A stretch of 64,000 nt of DNA, taken from JAHFDS01 sp964593795. Its GTDB lineage: Bacteria > Myxococcota_A > Polyangia > JAHFDS01. The notes under the pieces were generated by a model. It saw only the letters and a program-made list of their open reading frames with translations, ran no database searches and was not told the DNA's origin. This document shows positions 46,001 through 52,958 of the stretch, in pieces (the stretch's first letter is position 1; the number at the start of each line of letters is the position of its first letter). The position numbers and the translations under genes are program-made. The DNA lies in NCBI GenBank assembly GCA_964593795.1, contig CAZQJC010000259.1:62001-126000 (forward strand), written 5' to 3'.

Positions 46001-46151
46001 GCTCGCGGACCTCGGCGTCGACTCGCTGCTCGGCATGGAGGTCGTCTCGGCGCTGCGCGAGCGGCTCGGACGCCCGATCGAGCCGGCCCTCTTCACCCCG
46101 TCGCGCTCCCTGCTCGCGCTGGCAGAGGCGCTCGCCTCGAGCGAGGCATGA
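40098..46151 (+). CDS. Type I polyketide synthase, one fully reducing module
   Basis: 2017 residues from ATG at 40098 (TACAAT ends 9 bases upstream). Domains in order: ketosynthase 1-430 (Cys181 in DTACSSSM, His316 in EAHGTG, His354 in NFGHLEAA); acyltransferase 530-830 (Ser624 in GHSAGE, probably malonyl); dehydratase 895-1170 (His921 in HRLDGRVVFP, Asp1076 in LLDGALQ); enoylreductase 1370-1670 (HSAAGAVG from 1486); ketoreductase 1680-1870 (GGLGGLG, Ser1816/1817, Tyr1830); carrier protein with Ser1976 (LGVDSLLG). All catalytic residues appear intact. There is no thioesterase and no methyltransferase. A lone complete module probably works iteratively to give a saturated chain, released by a partner enzyme. 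Confidence 0.95.
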   Translation: MPARPPREPIAIVGIGCRLPAGVEDPASLFRALIERTDAVTEPPPERWASRRFAGGAAVPGTTAVQHGAYLRHPIRAFDARFFGLSRREAEVLDPQQRLLLESAWESLEDAGIVPSGLHGSRTGVFVGGFLVDASTQFAGPTARADIDSHTGRAVGHTMLSARLAHVLDLRGPTLTVDTACSSSMVALHLACEALWRGECDRALVGGASLLLRPEPFVLLDRGGFLSHDARCRAFDHRGTGYVRGEGALVLFVEPLAEAVAAGRAVYACVAASAVNQDGRTPGITVPSVAAQTALLSALLEGAALAPAQITFVEAHGTGTPVGDPIELEALAAVLGGARADPLWIGSIKTNFGHLEAAAGLAGVAKAALALVHRRLPPSLHFERLREGGPRLGALTVATDEVPLGGSGPLAALVTSYGYGGTNGGVVLLEAPARIAEPAAEEGQGPWVVPLSARSERSLAQAAARLADALRAAPQAVRDVAWSAGTRREAHPARAAVVAHDVAGLLAGLGAITEGAPRPGVLRGESTAGAPVLVYTGMGAQHFGMGAALARADPGFRAALASCERAFARVSGRSLLGIFEAGDRLGRPMRAPRDAQPANLALQVALTRWLGERGIAPAAVLGHSAGEVAAAWAAGVLELDDAFQLAHARGEWLERLSGCGGMLAVVGLEDGAVFPVVEETEGVAVAALNGPRTLVLAGPTAALAQAARRLESAGARCRMLEVDVPYHHPDGARLEPGFRAALAGLAPRSPTVPWYSTVSGARVEALGDPVEHFWQNVIEPSRLRDAVGAAAADGHLGFVEVGPHPALSPALAETLGASRHARVVPTLVRGVPDAEALAATLAALWVGGARPRWEVAAPGGRPIPLPRYAWDREVLWREGETTRRDLHGTDEHPLLQARAFGPELRWLTELRAPLVPYLGDHRLDGRVVFPAAGYVEAALAVAREDGRPTALEDLALADRLDCALRPALRVELERASGRITFLAGDAVRDRDWALLATCRLVSPEPGGPVAPGTTGSPVDLGALYEAFADLGVDYGPAFRTLRGLEVGQDGFAASLALAPPEAAEAGRYLVHPALLDGALQALALAGAGAGHDVYLPVRIARVCLATPLGASAEAIGRVTERGERGFWGTITLLGQDGAPALELAGVRLQRAPAGAAVTRLLHAVRWVEVPAPEARPEGRHVLIGDAPPAGPAAEALRAAGCAVHRVPVERAGEVGGARVVVAVDRLADAARVARALSATSPGAITVLTRGAAAVRPDDAVAALDACAQAAFFRSAALELGAPVRQVDLAPGETPALGALERALAEGPEPELAVRGQLLFARRLVRNPRGVQPGRVPRRDRPAELRSTGGVQGLDWVLAGRRDPGPGEVELEVTRVGLNFKDLLKVQGRLPEAYLDRTHSRRRLGLDAAGVVTRVGAGVCGLAVGDAVLALVPGAFSTAVTASAAFVFPWPRGLAPDAAPCLLPLLTAFHALLPVARLEPGETALVHSAAGAVGQAALAIARWRGARVVATAGSAERRAWLAEQGVLAVADSRSPAFAETVRTATAGRGVDVVLGAVQGELLRRGLEVLAPLGRYVDIGVADVLRNEALPMGLLQRGATFASFDLDRCLHEPAVRRSAEEVVGLLDRGLLDALPGCAFAAEDVRDAFSRLTRPEHAGKVVVSLSPGPASVLPARARAPRLRPDRTYLVTGGLGGLGLEAARWLVRRGARRLCLVGRAGPTPAARAALAALAASGAEVLVRAADAADPAQMAPLLEVLRASGAPLAGILHAAGVVDDAVLAEQDDDRLARVWRGKVEGARVLDALTASDPVELFVLISSIVGVIGNAGQASYAAASAALDAIAHGRRAVGRPALSLSLGPVASVGMLARRPGLLEAFERRGLAALEPRQVFRALAVALDAGAVTCLVADADWSRLARARGFEPWLSELVPGFDAGAPAHATDLPTLRRMLLETVAAVLGTAVDRLDDTRPLADLGVDSLLGMEVVSALRERLGRPIEPALFTPSRSLLALAEALASSEA

Positions 46152-47122
46152 CCCCTTCGCTGCGACGTCTCGACGCGACTGGGGACGAGGCCGCCGCGCT
46201 GCAGGCCCGGCTCGGCGCGCGGCACCCACGCGGGGTCGCCGGAGACACCGCGTGGGTCTTCGAGCGCAACGGTCGGCCCCTGGGTCTGCTCCACGCCCGT
46301 CGCCGCGCGCTCCGCGTGCTCGGCTGCGATGTCCCGTGCCTGGCCCTTTCGGGCCTGGCCGTGCACGCCGAGGCCTTCGGTCGCGGCGCGGTGCGCGCGC
46401 TGATCGAGGCCGCCTGCGCCGAGGCCGTCGAGCCGCTATTGCTCGGCGTCGAGCTCGGCCTCCGCGCGCCAGGCTTCGCGCCGCTCGTGCCCCGCGCCAC
46501 GATCGTGGTGATGGCCGCCGGTGGGGTGCGCGGCGATTTCGGCTTCCGTCCTGGCGAGGGCGCCGACGCCCCGCAGCCGCGCCTGGCCGACGGCTCGCTC
46601 GTCGAGACGGGCGCGCAGCGCGCGGCGCGCTGGGCCGGCCAGGGAGGCCTTCACCTGCGCGCCGACGGCTACGTGGTGCACGCGTCACGCGCGGAGGCGC
46701 TCGATGCCATCGAGCTCGCGGGCGTCGGCGCGGCGTTCTTCCGCGACGTGCTCCTGCACCTGCGCGCCGGCGCGCACGCCGCGGGGAGGGAGCGCGTGCG
46801 CCTCTGCGGTCCGCCCCTCGGCCCGCTCTGGGACGCGGCGCGCGGAGGTGACGCCGAGCTCACGCTCGAGATCGTACCCGGCTGGCGCGACGGGCGTGTG
46901 CGCGCGCCCGAGGCGCTCCTCGCCGCGCTCGCGCCGGCCCTCGCACGGCTGTGTGCGTCGGCAGGGGTCCCGCTCGTTCCGCCGCCTCCCGACGCCGCGC
47001 TCGCGGTCCTGCAGGGCCTGCTCGGCGCGGGGCCTCTCGGATCGCTCACCGCCGACGCCGAGGCGCACGCTGCCCTCGAGCGGGCCCGACGCGCGCTGGG
47101 ATGCGGCGTCCCGCTCGGCTGA
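46148..47122 (+). CDS. GNAT-like acyltransferase coupled to the PKS
   Basis: 324 residues from ATG at 46148, overlapping the PKS stop by ATGA. The text parallels the gene at 38890-40047 in its first half (VLGCDVPCLALSGLAVHAEAFGRG-x-RALIEAAC against the Eis-like GNAT loop), but the acetyl-CoA loop is weaker, so it may be a divergent or catalytically altered member. Co-translation with the PKS argues that it acts on the PKS product. In known bacterial ceramide pathways the N-acyltransferase belongs to the GNAT fold. The function remains inference. Confidence 0.62.
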   Translation: MTPSLRRLDATGDEAAALQARLGARHPRGVAGDTAWVFERNGRPLGLLHARRRALRVLGCDVPCLALSGLAVHAEAFGRGAVRALIEAACAEAVEPLLLGVELGLRAPGFAPLVPRATIVVMAAGGVRGDFGFRPGEGADAPQPRLADGSLVETGAQRAARWAGQGGLHLRADGYVVHASRAEALDAIELAGVGAAFFRDVLLHLRAGAHAAGRERVRLCGPPLGPLWDAARGGDAELTLEIVPGWRDGRVRAPEALLAALAPALARLCASAGVPLVPPPPDAALAVLQGLLGAGPLGSLTADAEAHAALERARRALGCGVPLG

Positions 47123-47238
47123 CCGCGACCGCTCCGCGTTCATTACATCTGCCCAAGCGAATGTGTTTCCCCGGGCCGGGCCGGCGAGCCGACGCCAGGG
47201 CCGCTGGCCGGAGGGTGCTGCCGCCGCGCGGTGCGCTC

Positions 47239-48360
47239 CTACGCGCGTGCGGCGAGCCACGCCCCGAGGCGCGCGGCCACCTCGGCAGGCTGGATCGAGG
47301 GCCGGGGCAGTCCGGCCGGCACGCCGAGCGCGGTCTTGACGTGCAGGAACGTCGGCCCGGGCCGCGCGTCGGCGAGCGCGGCCACGAGCGCGCCCACGGT
47401 GCCGATGCGCTGCACGCGCGCGTAGCCGCACGCGGCGGCCACGAGCGCCAGGTCCGCGCTACCCGCCGCGGTCGGTTGGCCGCCGGTGGACTCGTGCGCC
47501 TCGTTGTCGAGCAGGACGTGGACGAGGCCGGCCGGCGCGGCGGCCCCGATGGTTGCCAGCGCGCCGAGCCGCATGAGCGCCGCCCCGTCGCCGTCGAGGA
47601 CGATCACGCGCTGTCGGGGGCGCGCGAGGCAAAGGCCGAGCGCGAGGCTCGACGCGCAGCCCATCGCGCCGACGACGTACAGCTGGTTCGGCCGGTCGGC
47701 GAGCGCGTAGAGCTCGCGCCCCGTGTAGCCGGTCGTGGCCACGACCACCGCGTCGCCGGCCTGCGCCTGGACCGCCGCCAGCACCTCGCGCCGCGCCGGT
47801 CGGGGGGCCTGGGCAAGCGCCCCGACCGTCGGGTGCTTGGCCGCCGGCGCGCGCATGCGCCCTGCGCCGCCTCCGCCGCCGAGCTCGGATCCCGCGACGA
47901 GGAGCGCCAGCGGCGAGCGCGCGGCCCGCAGCGCGTCGATGCGCGCGAGGGCGGCCTCGAGCGCCGGCTCGTCCGCGGGGAACGGCGCCCACGGGACGCC
48001 GCACAGCTCGAGCAGGGCCGGCGTGATCGCTCCCATGAGGGCGTGCTGCGGCTCGTCGGCGGGCCCATCCGGGCGTGCGCGCCAGCCCACCACGAGCAGC
48101 ACGGGCAGCCGGCAGGTCGCCACGAGCGAGGTCAGCGGGCTCACCGCGTTGCCGAGCCCCGAGTTCTGCAGCAGGACCACGCCGCGAAAGCCCGCCAGCT
48201 CCGCGCCGCACGCCATCGCGACCGCGTCGCCCTCGTTGGCGGCGCCCACGTAGCGGTCGTCTCGCGCCGCCTCCTCGAGGAGCGCGCGCAGCGACGAGCA
48301 GGGCACGCCGCTGACGAGCGAGGGGCCGAGCGCCTCGAGGAACCGCGCCGCCGCGATCAC
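47239..48360 (-). CDS. ppd: Phosphonopyruvate decarboxylase
   Basis: 373 residues from GTG at 48360 (GTGA overlap). A thiamine-diphosphate enzyme that turns phosphonopyruvate into phosphonoacetaldehyde and so drives PEP mutase forward. Diagnostic blocks are SGVPCSSL, NEGDAV with the cofactor Glu43, LLQNSGLGNAVSPLTSL, TTGYTGRELYAL, VGAMGCASSLALGL, the ThDP motif LDGDGAALM (about 255-263) and LDNEAHESTGGQPT. Length and order match the AepY/Fom2 family. It sits at the end of an operon with a CDP-alcohol transferase and a CdsA-like gene, pointing to a lipid-linked phosphonate. Confidence 0.95.
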   Translation of the reverse strand: MIAAARFLEALGPSLVSGVPCSSLRALLEEAARDDRYVGAANEGDAVAMACGAELAGFRGVVLLQNSGLGNAVSPLTSLVATCRLPVLLVVGWRARPDGPADEPQHALMGAITPALLELCGVPWAPFPADEPALEAALARIDALRAARSPLALLVAGSELGGGGGAGRMRAPAAKHPTVGALAQAPRPARREVLAAVQAQAGDAVVVATTGYTGRELYALADRPNQLYVVGAMGCASSLALGLCLARPRQRVIVLDGDGAALMRLGALATIGAAAPAGLVHVLLDNEAHESTGGQPTAAGSADLALVAAACGYARVQRIGTVGALVAALADARPGPTFLHVKTALGVPAGLPRPSIQPAEVAARLGAWLAARA

Positions 48361-49010
48361 GATTGGCTCCGCCGCGCGCGGTCGGCCTCGCGCAGCACCC
48401 CGCGCGCCCGCAGGCCACGCTGGACGAGCGTCGCCGCCTGCAGCGCCGCGAGCGTCCACAGGCCGAGCGCCTGCACGGACACGCCGGCCGGGCGCGCGGA
48501 GCCGAGGACCGCGCCGAGCACGAGCACCACGACGAGCCCGGTGACCCGCTCGAACCGCTCGAAGAGGTCCGGCCAGGCCCGGTTGTCGACCGCGACCTCC
48601 ATGCCCGCGCGCGCCTTGGCGTAGCTCGTGAGCTGCGCGCCGAGGGCCAGCACCGCGCAGGCCGGCCACAGGCCGTGCACGTGCGCGACCGCCAGCAGCA
48701 CCGCGGCGTCCTTGACCCGATCGAGCATCGCGTCGAGCCACGCGCCGTAGTGGCTCGGCGCGCCGCTCGCGCGCGCGACCGCGCCATCGAGGTCGTCGAG
48801 GAGCTCGAAGGCCGCGAGACCGACCGCGAACACCACGTCCCGCCCGTGCACCGCGTAGGCCACCGAGTGCGAGAGCACGAGCCCCGCGCCGAGCCACGTC
48901 ACCTGATCGGCCGTGATGCCGCGGCGCGCGAGCGCGGCCCCGGCCAGATCCCAGGCCGGTCCCAGCACGCGGCGGCTGGCACGATCGAGCACCGGGACAG
49001 TATCGGTCAA
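48357..49010 (-). CDS. CDP-alcohol phosphatidyltransferase (1)
   Basis: 217 residues, TTG start at 49010, 13 bases after the CdsA-like gene. The full CDP-alcohol motif is present: D75-G76-x2-A79-R80-x8-G89-x3-D93-x3-D97, in LDGAVARASGAPSHYGAWLD. Four or five hydrophobic helices. The family moves an alcohol phosphate or lipid phosphate from a CDP donor. Being coupled to phosphonopyruvate decarboxylase, it may use a CMP-phosphonate and a lipid alcohol to form a phosphonolipid. Ordinary phospholipid synthesis is the alternative. Confidence 0.88.
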   Translation of the reverse strand: MTDTVPVLDRASRRVLGPAWDLAGAALARRGITADQVTWLGAGLVLSHSVAYAVHGRDVVFAVGLAAFELLDDLDGAVARASGAPSHYGAWLDAMLDRVKDAAVLLAVAHVHGLWPACAVLALGAQLTSYAKARAGMEVAVDNRAWPDLFERFERVTGLVVVLVLGAVLGSARPAGVSVQALGLWTLAALQAATLVQRGLRARGVLREADRARRSQS

Positions 49011-49023
49011 GCGCGCGCCCGGG

Positions 49024-49857
49024 TCACCCGAGCGCGAGCCACGCCAGCGGCGCGACGACGAAGAGCGAGTCGTACGCGTCGAGGACGCTGCCGTGCTCGG
49101 GCATCCAGGCGGCGAAGTCCTTGCGCCCGAGGCGCCGCTTGAGCGCGCTCGTGGCGAGGTCCGCCGCCACGGCGGCCGCCGAAAGGGCGAGGCCGAGGAG
49201 CGCGCGGGCAGGCCACCCGGCCGGCGTGCCGGGGGCGTCGAACGCGATCGCGACGATCGGGCCGGTGGCGAGCGCGGCGCCGACCCCCTCGACCGTCTTG
49301 CGCGCGCTCACCCGGGGGAACGCCTGGATGCGGCCGAAGTGGCGTCCGACCAGGTAGGCGAACGAGTCCGAGGTCTCGAGGACGGCGAACACGAACAGCA
49401 GCGGGCCGAAGGACGCGCGGCCGAGGCCGGCGAGCGCGAGCGCCGCGGCTGCCGGCACGAGCGCCGCCGTGACGGCCGGCCCGCGCAGCGCGACGACGAG
49501 CCCGAGCGGCCCGAGGAGGCCGAGCCACGCCGGAAGCGCGGGCGCCTGCGCCAGCGCCGCGACCACGAGCGCCGCCAGCAAGACGGCGGGGGCGACGCGC
49601 GCGGGGAAGAGCGCGCGCCCGAGCTCGACGGCGGCCGTCGCGCAGAGGCCGAGGACCGCGAGCTCGAGCCACGGCGCGCCGGCGAGCGCGGGCAGGGCCA
49701 GGCCCCAGACGAGGATCCCCTCGAGCGCGTAGCGGCGCAGCGCGCTCGCGTCGCGACGGCCGCGCAGAATGCCCACGAGGAGCAGGAGCCCGCCCGCGAC
49801 GAAGAGCCCGAGGATCGCGAGCGCCACCCCGGCCGGACCGAGTCGGCTCGGCTGCAC
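49024..49857 (-). CDS. CdsA-like phosphatidate cytidylyltransferase
   Basis: 277 residues, GTG at 49857, with TAGGAT ending 5 bases upstream. Seven or eight membrane helices fill the chain. The C-terminal signature is recognisable but altered: SALKRRLGRKDFAAWMPEHG with LDAYDS in place of the usual S-x2-KR-x3-KD-x5-PGHGG-x2-DR-x-D. It would make a CDP-lipid from a phosphorylated lipid and CTP. With the lipid kinase opposite and two CDP-alcohol transferases it forms a complete head-group exchange route. The PEHGS and DAYD changes suggest an unusual lipid substrate or weaker activity. Confidence 0.75.
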   Translation of the reverse strand: MQPSRLGPAGVALAILGLFVAGGLLLLVGILRGRRDASALRRYALEGILVWGLALPALAGAPWLELAVLGLCATAAVELGRALFPARVAPAVLLAALVVAALAQAPALPAWLGLLGPLGLVVALRGPAVTAALVPAAAALALAGLGRASFGPLLFVFAVLETSDSFAYLVGRHFGRIQAFPRVSARKTVEGVGAALATGPIVAIAFDAPGTPAGWPARALLGLALSAAAVAADLATSALKRRLGRKDFAAWMPEHGSVLDAYDSLFVVAPLAWLALG

Positions 49858-49931
49858 GCCCCATCCTACAGAGATCGCGCCCCACGATTGAGGGGGAGTG
49901 CCAGTCGACCGGCGGGTATCCTCGACGGCGC

Positions 49932-50876
49932 ATGACCGCGCCGCGCATCGTCGGAGTCATCGCGTCCGCGCGCCGCGACGACGCGGCCGTCGAGGCGCTC
50001 ACGCGCCGGCTGGGCGGGGTCGTGTCACTGCGCGTGCGGCGCACGCGCGACCTCGAGGAGGGCATCGGCGCGGCCGAGGCGCTCGCCCGCGAGGGCGTCG
50101 AGGGGCTCGTCGCCGTCGGCGGCGACGGCGCGGTGCTCTCGGTCCTGCCGGCTGCGCTCGCGAGCCGCCTCCCGATCGCCGTCCTGCCGACCGGCACCGC
50201 CAACGACCTCGCGCGCCACGCGGGGCTGACCGACCTCGAGGCCGTCTGCGCGGCGGTCCTCGGCGGTCGCGTGCGCCGGATCGACGCGTGCCGCTGCAGC
50301 TTCCTCGATCCGCGGGGCGCGCCGCGGACCCTGCCGTTCGCGACCGGCGCGGGCGTGGGGGTGCTGGCGGCGGTGACGCGGCTCGAGCGCACGTGGTGGG
50401 GCGAGCGCTGCAAGGAGCACCTCGGCGCGGCCGCCTGGATCGCGCTCTTCGCGGCCGCGGGGGCGTCGTCTCGCGACGTGCTCGCAGAGGTGCGGTTCGA
50501 CGACGTCGTTCACGCCGGGCCGCTCGCGCTGCTCGAGGTCTGCAAGGTGCGCGCGCCGGGCGGCTTCGTGCTCGCGCCGGACGCGACGCTCGACTCCGGC
50601 CGCCTCGACGCGTGGCTCTTTGGAGGCCTGTCGCGGCGCGCGTTCTGGAGCGATCTGGCGCGTGGGGCGCGCGGCGACGCGGGTCACCTGCGCGCCCGGC
50701 GGGTGCACTACGTCGGCGGAGACCCTGCGACGAACCCGCTGGGCGCGGCCGGCGTGCGGCGCATCGAGGTGCGCACGCGCCAGCCGCTACCGGTCCAGGT
50801 GAGCGGCGAGCACGTCGGCACCACGCCCGCCACCTTCGAGGTCCTGCCGGGCGCGCTGTCGATCTTCGTCCCCTGA
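49932..50876 (+). CDS. Diacylglycerol/ceramide-kinase-family lipid kinase
   Basis: 314 residues, ATG at 49932; TATCCT ends 9 bases upstream. The DAGK catalytic loop is VAVGGDGAVLSVLPAAL, followed by VLPTGTANDLARHAGL and FATGAGVGVLAAVTRLE. The family phosphorylates diacylglycerol, sphingoid bases or ceramide (CpgB in Caulobacter is a ceramide kinase of this fold). Here the AOS fusion and PKS are near, so a sphingoid-like substrate is plausible. The final beta-domain (VSGEHVGTTPATFEVLPGALSI) is normal for YegS-like kinases. Confidence 0.82.
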   Translation: MTAPRIVGVIASARRDDAAVEALTRRLGGVVSLRVRRTRDLEEGIGAAEALAREGVEGLVAVGGDGAVLSVLPAALASRLPIAVLPTGTANDLARHAGLTDLEAVCAAVLGGRVRRIDACRCSFLDPRGAPRTLPFATGAGVGVLAAVTRLERTWWGERCKEHLGAAAWIALFAAAGASSRDVLAEVRFDDVVHAGPLALLEVCKVRAPGGFVLAPDATLDSGRLDAWLFGGLSRRAFWSDLARGARGDAGHLRARRVHYVGGDPATNPLGAAGVRRIEVRTRQPLPVQVSGEHVGTTPATFEVLPGALSIFVP

Positions 50877-50894
50877 GAGGTCGCTCGACACGGT

Positions 50895-50912
50895 TTGACG
50901 TTGACGTTGACC
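50895..50912 (+). repeat. Three tandem TTGACG/C hexamers
   Basis: TTGACG, TTGACG and TTGACC lie head to tail in the 79-base gap between the convergent lipid-kinase and small-ORF genes. The surrounding bases (ACGTCACC, AACGTCGGACC) carry partly inverted copies. No function is visible; it could be a local repeat family of this genome. Confidence 0.4.
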
Positions 50913-50955
50913 TACGTCACCTGAACCCGAACGTCGGACCTCGACTCGGCTCACG

Positions 50956-51033
50956 TCAGCTGATGAGCATCGCGACGATGCCTTCGAGCAGCTCGATGCC
51001 GCGAGCGTGCTTCGAGTCCGTCACGACCTTCAT
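50956..51033 (-). CDS. Possible 25-residue peptide coupled to a CDP-alcohol transferase
   Basis: An ATG at 51033 overlaps the stop of the upstream transferase gene by ATGA and opens a 25-codon frame (MKVVTDSKHARGIELLEGIV, then AMLIS) ending in TGA. Its composition is unlike the Arg/Ala-rich antisense text common here, and the helix RGIELLEGIVAMLI is amphipathic. It might be a real small protein, or the surviving tail of a longer helical protein. No family is recognised. Confidence 0.35.
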   Translation of the reverse strand: MKVVTDSKHARGIELLEGIVAMLIS

Positions 51034-51782
51034 GACGCTGAGCCCTTCGTCGCGTCGAGGCGCCGGGCGTCGCGCAGGACGAGCGCCGTCGAGGCGAGCG
51101 CGATGACCACCTCGTGCCCGGCGATGGCCACGAGCAGCCACGACACGTGCCCGAGGATCGCCGCGAGCGCTAGCGCGGGAGCGTAGAGCTTCTCGAGGCC
51201 CCCGAGGAGCGCGAACGCATGGTCGGCCGGGCGCACGCGCGCCGGCGGTGGACGGGTCTGGAAGGTCGCGCCCGCCGGGGCCAGGCGGTGCAGGCGATCG
51301 CGCAGGGCCCGCCCGAAGAAGTAGGCGACCGCAGCCAGCGCGGTCAGCTCGCTGGCATGCGCCGAACAAGGCGTGCCCTCGCGTGACGCGAGGATCGCGA
51401 CCGCGACCAGGATCGCGACGCGGTGCAGCTGGTCACTCAGGCCGTCGACGAGCGCGCCGAACGTCGACGTCCGCCCGGTCATGCGCGCGACGTTGCCGTC
51501 CAGGCAGTCGAGGAGCTCGAACAGGAACGAGAGCGCGGCCACTGTGAGCCCCGCCGTCGCGGGCGACGTCCAGAGCGCGGGGAGCGGCAGGGCGGCCGTG
51601 ACGACGCCGCCCGCCGCCGTGACCGCGATCGGAGGCACGCCTGCGGCGACGAGCGGCGGGGTCAGGTGCAGCGAGAGCGGCCGCACGAGCAGGTGCACGA
51701 GGAGCTCGCCCTGGCGCTCGGCCCAGGCGCTGCCCGGATCTCGGCTGCGCGCCACCTCTTCCACGGACGGTCGCCTGCGCAC
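51030..51782 (-). CDS. CDP-alcohol phosphatidyltransferase (2)
   Basis: 250 residues. The complete motif lies at D95-G96-x2-A99-R100-x8-G109-x3-D113-x3-D117 in LDGNVARMTGRTSTFGALVD, with five or six membrane helices. It follows a PimA-like glycosyltransferase gene by 13 bases. The pair resembles the phosphatidylinositol-type lipid plus sugar arrangement, so an inositol or sugar-type head group is a candidate. The two transferases of this window are not close copies, suggesting different alcohol substrates. Confidence 0.86.
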   Translation of the reverse strand: MRRRPSVEEVARSRDPGSAWAERQGELLVHLLVRPLSLHLTPPLVAAGVPPIAVTAAGGVVTAALPLPALWTSPATAGLTVAALSFLFELLDCLDGNVARMTGRTSTFGALVDGLSDQLHRVAILVAVAILASREGTPCSAHASELTALAAVAYFFGRALRDRLHRLAPAGATFQTRPPPARVRPADHAFALLGGLEKLYAPALALAAILGHVSWLLVAIAGHEVVIALASTALVLRDARRLDATKGSAS

Positions 51783-51795
51783 GGCGACCAGGGTA

Positions 51796-52869
51796 TCACC
51801 GGCCCGGGCGGGCGACCCCGCGCAGCACGGCCTCGAGCCGCCCGATCACGCGCGGCCAGTCGAACGCCTCCGCGCGCGCGCGCCCGGCCGCTGCCCGCGC
51901 GGCGCGGGTTTCCGGGCTCGCGAGCAGCCGCGTGATCGCATCGCCGAGCGCCGCGTCGTCTCCCGCGGGCACGATCACTCCCGCGCCCGCGAGCGTGTCG
52001 CGGTAGCCCGGCAGGTCGCTCGCGACGACGGCGACGCCGGCCGCGAGCGCCTCGAGCAGTACGATGCCCTGGCTCTCGCCGTGGAGCGACGGCGCCACGA
52101 GGACGTCGGCCGCCCGGAAGCAGGTCGGCAGCGACTCGGGCGCAACGTAGCCGAGGGCGCGCACGCCCGTGGTCGTCCCCGTGCGTTCGGCCTCCTCGGG
52201 CGTCACCCCCACGAGGGTCAGTGTCGCGCGCGGTCGCCGGGCGCGCACCCGGGCGAAGGCGCGCAGGAGCACCGCGAGCCCCTTGCGCGGCTCCGCGCGG
52301 CCCACGAAGAGGAGCCGGTCGCCGTCACCCGCGAAGGGCCCGGCGAAGCGCCCCGTGTCGACGCCGTTCGGGACGATCTCGACGGGCGCGGACAGGAAGC
52401 GCGCGTGGGCCTCGAGGGCCGTGGCGGAGACCGCGATGCGCGCCGCGAGCTTGCGCTCCGCGCGCCGCGCGAGCGGGTTCGCATAGAGGGCGCGCCAGCT
52501 CGGGTGGTCCGCGAAGCTCGCGTGGAACGTGCCGACGACGGGGACGGGCGAGCCGAGCACGCAAAAAAGCGGCAAGAACGGGTCGAGCGGCGCGTGGACG
52601 TGGAGCACGTCGCAGCCGAGCGCGCGCACGAGGCGACCGGGCCGCGAAAGGGCCGGCCCGACGGCCATCCGCGAGCGGGCCCCGTTGCCCAGAAACGGCA
52701 GCGCCCAGGGCAGCCGCCGGACCCCGGGCTCCGCGGGGCCGGGGCCGCTGAGCACCGTCACCTCGTGGCCGAGCGCCCGCAGCCCGCGCGCCTCGTGGTG
52801 GACGTGCTCGGAGATGCCGCCCGGCCAGGGCCGCACGTATTCGCTCGCGATGGCGATCCGCAGCCGCAC
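51796..52869 (-). CDS. Glycosyltransferase, GT4 family (PimA-like)
   Basis: 357 residues, GTG at 52869; TACGCT ends 8 bases upstream. It opens IAIASEYVRPWPGGISEHVHHEARGL, as in PimA-type lipid glycosyltransferases. The donor half has LLFVGRAEPRKGLAVLLRAF and APSLHGESQGIVLLEALAAGVAVVAS with the E-x7-E motif. It would glycosylate a lipid or lipid precursor on the cytoplasmic face. Its coupling with a CDP-alcohol transferase favours a lipid acceptor over the exopolysaccharide. Confidence 0.85.
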   Translation of the reverse strand: MRLRIAIASEYVRPWPGGISEHVHHEARGLRALGHEVTVLSGPGPAEPGVRRLPWALPFLGNGARSRMAVGPALSRPGRLVRALGCDVLHVHAPLDPFLPLFCVLGSPVPVVGTFHASFADHPSWRALYANPLARRAERKLAARIAVSATALEAHARFLSAPVEIVPNGVDTGRFAGPFAGDGDRLLFVGRAEPRKGLAVLLRAFARVRARRPRATLTLVGVTPEEAERTGTTTGVRALGYVAPESLPTCFRAADVLVAPSLHGESQGIVLLEALAAGVAVVASDLPGYRDTLAGAGVIVPAGDDAALGDAITRLLASPETRAARAAAGRARAEAFDWPRVIGRLEAVLRGVARPGR

Positions 52870-52958
52870 TGTGGCTCAGCGTACTCAACTTGCAGCTTTC
52901 AATGCATGCAAGAACCTGCGAAGATGTGCGCTTCGACGGTATTCCTGGAGGGAGCCCC

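Noticed and set aside
47194..47208. Hairpin GCCAG-GGCCG-CTGGC as a terminator between the convergent PKS and decarboxylase operons
   Set aside because: Five base pairs with no T-run in DNA this GC-rich is likely by chance.
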